Positions 59,812-64,000 of a stretch of DNA of 64,000 nucleotides are shown here, one piece after another. Both the position numbers and the translations under genes were made by a program. The stretch's first letter is position 1. Each line of letters opens with the position of its first letter. The notes under the pieces are model-generated. The model searched no databases and had not been told where the DNA came from. It worked only from the letters and a program-made list of their open reading frames with translations. The stretch lies in NCBI RefSeq assembly GCF_002776695.1, contig NZ_LFJC01000003.1, forward strand, positions 6,287,225 through 6,351,224, written 5' to 3'. This DNA comes from Bradyrhizobium nitroreducens (GTDB lineage: Bacteria > Pseudomonadota > Alphaproteobacteria > Rhizobiales > Xanthobacteraceae).

Positions 59812-61587
59812 TCAGTGCAACGGCGGATGCGGGATCGCCGTCAGCAGTTCCTTGGTGTAGTCGTCCTTGGGATCGCTGAGGACCTGCTCGGAAGAGCCCT
59901 CCTCGACGATCCGTCCCGTCCGCATCACAATGACACGATCGCACAGCAAGCGCACCACATTCAAATCATGCGAGACGAACAGATAGCTCATACCTAGCCG
60001 CGCCTTCAGGTCCTGGAGCAGGTTGAGCACCACGGCCTGCACCGAGACGTCCAGTGCCGCCGTCGGCTCGTCCAGGATGACGAGCTTGGGATGCAGCGCG
60101 ATGGCGCGGGCGATGCCGACGCGGGCCTTCTGGCCGCCGGAGAGCTGATGCGGAAAACGATCCAGCAGATTGTGCGGCAGGCCGACCATGGTCGCCAGCT
60201 CCTCGCAGCGGGCGCGGAGTGCATCGCGGCCCCTGACGTCGCCGAGCTGCATAATGGGGTCGGCGATGGCGCGGGCGGCGGTGAAGCGCGGGTTGAGGCT
60301 GTCGGTCGGATCCTGGAACACCATCTGGATGCGGCTGCGCTGCGGCAGCCGGGCAAAGTTGGCAGGCGCAATGCCGCCGATGTCCTCGCCGTCGAACTGG
60401 ATCAGGCCGGAGGTCTGGTCCAGGAGGCGCATCACCATCATCGACGTGGTCGATTTGCCGCAGCCGGACTCTCCGACGAGACCGACGCTCTCGCCGTGGC
60501 CGATCGAAAAGCTGATGCCGTCGACGGCGCGGAACACGTCCGGCTCCACGGGCGGCTTGCGGCCGAACAGCTTTCCGAGCGTCGCCGTGGCGCCCTGGCG
60601 GGGGTATTCCTTGACGAGCTTTTCGATGCGGAGGAGAGGCGAACTCTTCTCGTCACCCCCGGGCTTGACCCGGGGGTCCATCGCTTGAGACGAATCTTGC
60701 GAAGTGTGATGGATGGCCGGGTCAGGCCCGGCCATGACGGATGCGGATGAGGACGCGCCCTCTTCCTCCGGCAGCAGATCCCGCAAGGACACGCCGAGCC
60801 GCGGCGTCGCGCGCATCAGCTTCTTGGTGTAGGGGTGCTGCGGGTTGGCAAAGATGTCGGCGGCCTTGGCGGTCTCAACCACGCGGCCCTTCTCCATCAC
60901 CACGACGCGGTCGCAATAGGCGGCCGCTAAGCCGAGATCATGCGTGATCAGGATGGTGGACATCGCCTTGCGCTTGGTCAGCTCGACGATCAGATCCATC
61001 ACCGCCTTCTGCGTGGTGACGTCGAGGCCCGTGGTCGGCTCGTCCGCGATCAGCAGCTGCGGATTGCAGGCGAGCGCGAGCGCGATGACGACGCGCTGGC
61101 ACATGCCGCCCGACAGCTCGAACGGATAGGCGTGATAGCGCTCGCGCGGGCGGGCGATCTTGACCTGCTCCAGCGCCTCGATCGCCTTCTCGCCGTGATC
61201 CGAGACCATCGCCTGCTGCACATGGGTGCGCAAGACGTCCTCGATCTGGTCGCCCACTTTCCGGATCGGGTTCAGCGCGGCGCGCGGGTTCTGGAAGATC
61301 ATCGAGACTTCGCGGCCGCGCAGATCGCGCATCTGGTCTTCGCTAGCGGCCTTGACGTCGATGCCGGAGAACATCACCGAACCCTCGGCGATCCGCCCCG
61401 CACGATCGAGGATGCGCATCACCGCATAGGACGTCACCGACTTGCCGGAGCCGGACTCGCCGACGATGGCGAGCGCCTCGCCCTTGGCGACGGAGATGTT
61501 GACGTGCTGCACGGCCTTGACGATGCCGCGGCGGGTGGAGAATTCGACGGTGAGATCCTGGACGTCGAGCAGTGGCTGGGCGGTCAT
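59812..61587 (-). CDS. Fused dipeptide/oligopeptide-type ABC transporter ATPase (DppD-DppF)
   Basis: A 591-residue protein with two complete nucleotide-binding domains. The first has Walker A GESGSGKS (43-50) and signature LSGGMCQRVVIALAL. The second has Walker A GESGCGKS (about 375-382) and signature LSGGQKARVGIARAI. They correspond to DppD and DppF halves of a peptide/nickel-class importer. Residues about 284-313 of the linker are encoded by a family-C dispersed repeat inserted in frame. The gene follows the permease genes and precedes atzG, so uptake of a nitrogen-rich compound for the atz enzymes is likely. The start at 61587 is the first ATG with domain sequence after it. Confidence 0.88.
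   Translation of the reverse strand: MTAQPLLDVQDLTVEFSTRRGIVKAVQHVNISVAKGEALAIVGESGSGKSVTSYAVMRILDRAGRIAEGSVMFSGIDVKAASEDQMRDLRGREVSMIFQNPRAALNPIRKVGDQIEDVLRTHVQQAMVSDHGEKAIEALEQVKIARPRERYHAYPFELSGGMCQRVVIALALACNPQLLIADEPTTGLDVTTQKAVMDLIVELTKRKAMSTILITHDLGLAAAYCDRVVVMEKGRVVETAKAADIFANPQHPYTKKLMRATPRLGVSLRDLLPEEEGASSSASVMAGPDPAIHHTSQDSSQAMDPRVKPGGDEKSSPLLRIEKLVKEYPRQGATATLGKLFGRKPPVEPDVFRAVDGISFSIGHGESVGLVGESGCGKSTTSMMVMRLLDQTSGLIQFDGEDIGGIAPANFARLPQRSRIQMVFQDPTDSLNPRFTAARAIADPIMQLGDVRGRDALRARCEELATMVGLPHNLLDRFPHQLSGGQKARVGIARAIALHPKLVILDEPTAALDVSVQAVVLNLLQDLKARLGMSYLFVSHDLNVVRLLCDRVIVMRTGRIVEEGSSEQVLSDPKDDYTKELLTAIPHPPLH
60651..60739. repeat. Family-C palindromic repeat inside the ABC ATPase gene
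   Basis: CGTCACCCCCGGGCTTGACC at one end and GGGTCAGGCCCGGCCATGAC at the other are inverted. It resembles the intergenic copy at 29656-29740. On the coding strand it is read as SVMAGPDPAIH and MDPRVKPGGDE, peptides that arise when this repeat type is translated. It lies in the linker between the two ATPase domains and keeps the frame open. Confidence 0.75.
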
Positions 61588-61699
61588 GCGGGCCTGCCAT
61601 GATGCAAAAAGTGCGAAAACAACCCCATGCACAGTAGAAAGGCTTTGGAATCGTTGGGGAATTCCGGCCGGAAATTCGCGTGTGAGGCGGCCGCCGCTC

Positions 61700-61859
61700 T
61701 CTCATTCCCTCCCCCCTTGTGGGGGAGGGGCAGGGAGAGGGGTACCGCACGGGGACTCTCTCCATTTACAAGCGCCACAACATGCGCACCAACAGCACCG
61801 TTTCCTGAGCTACCCCCCTCCCCAACCCTCCCCCACAAGGGGGGAGGGAGCGAGAGAGA
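61700..61859. repeat. Palindromic repeat, family E (copy 6)
   Basis: CATTCCCTCCCCCCTTGTGG at one end and CCACAAGGGGGGAGGGAGCG at the other are inverted. It fills most of the 319-base gap 61588-61906 between the fused ATPase and DppC genes; no gene was seen there. It may separate the levels of permease and ATPase expression. Confidence 0.75.
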
Positions 61860-61906
61860 TGCGCCCTCCTCACATCCGCGCAGCAAACATCCGAAACTGA
61901 AGACCA

Positions 61907-62806
61907 TCACGTCCTCCGCTGGGGGTCGACGATGTCGCGCAGGCCGTCGCCGAGGAGGTTGAAGCAGAACACCGCGATCATCAGGGCAAGGCCGGGAAAC
62001 AGCGCGATCCACCATTCGCCTGAGACCATGAAGCCCGCGCCTTCCGCGACCATGATGCCCCATTCGGCGGTCGGCGGGCGGACGCCGAGGCCGATGAAGG
62101 ACAGGCCCGCGGCGTTGAGGATGGCGTAGCCCATGGTCAGCGACATCTGCACGATCATGATCGGCATGATGTTCGGCAGGATGTGCACCAGCAGGATGCG
62201 GAATTCGCCGTTGCCCGAGAGGCGCGCGGCCTGCACGAAGCCGGCGTTGCGGCGAACGTTGGCTTCGGCGCGGGCGACGCGGGCGTAGAGCGGGAAGTTC
62301 ACGATGGCGGTGGCGAGGATGATGTTCTGCACGGTGTTGCCGAGCGCGGCGACGATGCCCATGGCGAGCACGAACAGCGGGAAGGCCATGATGGTGTCGG
62401 CGATGCGGCCGACGATGCGATCGGTCCAGCCGCCGAAATAGCCGGCGGCGATGCCGGCGAGCCCGCCCATCAGGAACACCAGCGCGACGGATGCGACCGC
62501 GATGAATGTGTCGAGCCGCGTCGCCACGATGACGCGGCTGAAGATGTCGCGCCCGAGTTGGTCGGTGCCGAACCAGTGCGCCGCCGACGGCGGTTTCAGC
62601 GCAGCAGCTGTATCCGAGGCGAGCGGATCGTAGGGCACGACGTAGGGGCCGAAGATCGCGGCGACGAGGATCAGAATCAGAAGCGCGAAGGCGAAACCGG
62701 TGACCTTGTTCTCGCTCAGGACGTAGCGGGTTTGTTCAAGGACAGCCGACAGCCCGGAGGTCCGCGCGGGGCCGGCGGGTTCAACAGCAGGCGCAACGGA
62801 GCTCAT
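61907..62806 (-). CDS. Dipeptide-type ABC transporter permease DppC
   Basis: A 299-residue permease with about six membrane segments after a cytoplasmic N-terminus. It has the DppC landmark WFGTDQLGRDIFSRVIVATR and the EAA-type loop region QAARLSGNGEFRILLVHILP. The periplasmic loop AGLSFIGLGVRPPTAEWG is also family-typical. It is encoded 9 bases after DppB. The transported compound is not evident from sequence; the operon position favours a small amide such as biuret or a carbamoylated amine. Confidence 0.9.
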   Translation of the reverse strand: MSSVAPAVEPAGPARTSGLSAVLEQTRYVLSENKVTGFAFALLILILVAAIFGPYVVPYDPLASDTAAALKPPSAAHWFGTDQLGRDIFSRVIVATRLDTFIAVASVALVFLMGGLAGIAAGYFGGWTDRIVGRIADTIMAFPLFVLAMGIVAALGNTVQNIILATAIVNFPLYARVARAEANVRRNAGFVQAARLSGNGEFRILLVHILPNIMPIMIVQMSLTMGYAILNAAGLSFIGLGVRPPTAEWGIMVAEGAGFMVSGEWWIALFPGLALMIAVFCFNLLGDGLRDIVDPQRRT

Positions 62807-62815
62807 TGTGTCCCC

Positions 62816-63829
62816 CTAGCCTTCAAGTCTGACGCGCGGATCGATCACGCCATAGAGAATGTCGATGATCAGATTGAGCAGCACGTACATCACCGCCATG
62901 GTGAGCACGAAACCCTGCACCGGCGCGAAGTCCGAGGAGATCAGCGCTTCCACCGCATAGGAGCCGATGCCGGGCCAGGCGAAGACTTTTTCCACCAGCA
63001 CGTTGGCGCCCAGAAGGAACGAGAATACCATGCTCAGCGTGGTGATGACGGGCAGCATCGCATTACGAAACGCGTAGGTGACGATGACGGTCGTCGGTGA
63101 CAGGCCGCTGGCGCGCGCGGTGCGGACGAATTCGGAGGCCAGCACCGCCAGCATCGAGGCGCGGGTCATGCGCGCGATCGGCGCCAGCGAGAAGATCGCC
63201 AGCGTCGTCGCGGGAAGGATGAGCTGACTCAGCGCCGAGCGGAACGCCTCGAAGTCACGCGCGATCAGCGTATCGATCAGATAGAAGCCGGTGACGGTCG
63301 GCGGCGCGCTGTAGAACACGTCGAGACGTCCGAGCGGCGCAGGCGACCAGCCCAGACGGAAATAGAAGATATAGACCAGCACGAGGCCGGTGAAGAACAC
63401 CGGCAGCGAGACGCCCGCCGTCGTCGTGACACGACATAAATGATCGACCCATGAGCCCGGTCGCGTCGCCGCGAGTACGCCGAGCGGAATGGCGATGACG
63501 ACGGAGACGATGAGGCCGAGCAATGTCAGCTCAGCGGACGCCGGCAGGCGGTTGCGGATTTCGGCGGCGACCGGCTGGCCTGTCGTGAGCGAGTTGCCGA
63601 AGTCGCCGTGGGCGAGATCGTTGGTGTAGCGGAAGAACTGCTCGATCAGCGGCTTGTCGAGGCCGAGCTTCTTGCGGATCTGCTCGACGGCTTCCTTGGT
63701 CGCGGCGGGACCGGCGAAATAGGCGGCGGGATCGCCCGGCAGCGCGCGCGTCAGCAGGAAGGTGACGATGACGACCCCGATCAGCGAGGGAATCGCGAAC
63801 ATCAGGCGCTTGCCGATCATGGTCAGCAT
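62816..63829 (-). CDS. Dipeptide-type ABC transporter permease DppB
   Basis: A 337-residue permease with family landmarks VVIVTFLLTRALPGDPAAYF near the N-terminus, GDFGNSLTTGQPVAAEIRNR, and the loop RTARASGLSPTTVIVTYAFR. It partners DppC. It is the first visible gene of the minus-strand dpp-atz operon; the substrate-binding protein usually encoded upstream would lie beyond the window end. The start at 63829 (MLTMIGKRLMF) is preferred over an ATG at 63868, whose extra 13 residues are not family-like. Confidence 0.88.
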   Translation of the reverse strand: MLTMIGKRLMFAIPSLIGVVIVTFLLTRALPGDPAAYFAGPAATKEAVEQIRKKLGLDKPLIEQFFRYTNDLAHGDFGNSLTTGQPVAAEIRNRLPASAELTLLGLIVSVVIAIPLGVLAATRPGSWVDHLCRVTTTAGVSLPVFFTGLVLVYIFYFRLGWSPAPLGRLDVFYSAPPTVTGFYLIDTLIARDFEAFRSALSQLILPATTLAIFSLAPIARMTRASMLAVLASEFVRTARASGLSPTTVIVTYAFRNAMLPVITTLSMVFSFLLGANVLVEKVFAWPGIGSYAVEALISSDFAPVQGFVLTMAVMYVLLNLIIDILYGVIDPRVRLEG

Positions 63830-63876
63830 GATGCGTTCCCCGTCGTGAAAAAGACTCTCTCGGCCCACGCAGCTAT

Positions 63877-63990
63877 GTTCCCTCCCCCCTTGTGGGGGAG
63901 GGCTAGGGAGGGGGGTGCCCCCGGGAGAGGTCGGAGTTCGTGGCTACCCCCCTCCCTGCCCCTCCCCCACAAGGGGGGGGGGGATGAGAG
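63877..63990. repeat. Palindromic repeat, family E (copy 7)
   Basis: TTCCCTCCCCCCTTGTGGGG at the left and CCCCTCCCCCACAAGGGGGG at the right are inverted, with GGGAGGGGGGTGCCCCC and CTACCCCCCTCCC between. It is a close relative of the copy at 61700. It lies upstream of DppB, probably between it and a preceding binding-protein gene outside the window. Confidence 0.7.
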
Positions 63991-64000
63991 AGCTGTGCTC

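Overview
The window is GC-rich (low to mid 60s % by eye) and typical of an alphaproteobacterium of the Bradyrhizobium / Rhodopseudomonas group. The pointers are GcrA, a BjaI/BjaR-like quorum-sensing pair, a CYP199A-type P450, an aerobic benzoyl-CoA (box) cluster, many leucine/isoleucine/valine-type ABC transporters with separate binding proteins, and intergenic spaces filled with palindromic dispersed repeats. No rRNA, tRNA, CRISPR array, insertion sequence or prophage was seen. This genus assignment is inference from gene content.

Layout. 1-2.3 kb: argF start and argD (minus), divergent from gcrA, with a dense cluster of GANTC sites between them. 2.5-9.3 kb: a complete phosphate-starvation operon, phoR-pstSCAB-phoU-phoB (minus), with a Pho box before pstS. 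9.3-14.8 kb: envelope and general genes (UPF0104 membrane protein, small membrane protein, OmpA-like protein, polysaccharide deacetylase, SDR). 15-22.5 kb: aerobic hybrid benzoate pathway: benzoate-CoA ligase, an alpha/beta hydrolase, a DUF309 protein, BoxC and BoxB, with BoxR divergent. 22.6-25.6 kb: truncated haemoglobin, transglutaminase-like protein, KefB/YbaL-type antiporter. 25.6-29.7 kb: IclR regulator divergent from a Rieske oxygenase and a glutamine-synthetase-like enzyme. 29.7-33.1 kb: a liv-type transporter without a binding protein, preceded by TGCA repeats like those at the box genes. 33.4-35.4 kb: bjaR-bjaI quorum-sensing pair and two small genes. 35.8-45.5 kb: LysR regulator, then a quinate/shikimate-type cluster (shikimate/quinate dehydrogenase, complete ABC transporter, Gfo/Idh/MocA oxidoreductase, 3-dehydroshikimate dehydratase) preceded by a possible structured RNA leader. 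45.6-55 kb: orphan binding protein, NDH-2, CYP199A with its ferredoxin and a binding protein, a MarR regulator, feruloyl/coumaroyl-CoA synthase and its MarR regulator. 55-64 kb: cyanurate-type nitrogen metabolism (atzF; dppBCD/F-atzG-atzE-atzH-gntR).

Functionally, about 40 kb of the window is a catabolic supercluster that feeds plant-derived aromatics (benzoate, 4-methoxybenzoate, hydroxycinnamates, quinate/shikimate, possibly an aromatic amine) into CoA-thioester and protocatechuate routes. A shared operator motif appears to link a transporter to the box genes. An acyl-homoserine-lactone synthase family known to include aryl-CoA-using members sits in the middle. The box set is incomplete here: no BoxA reductase and no BoxD aldehyde dehydrogenase were found in the window.
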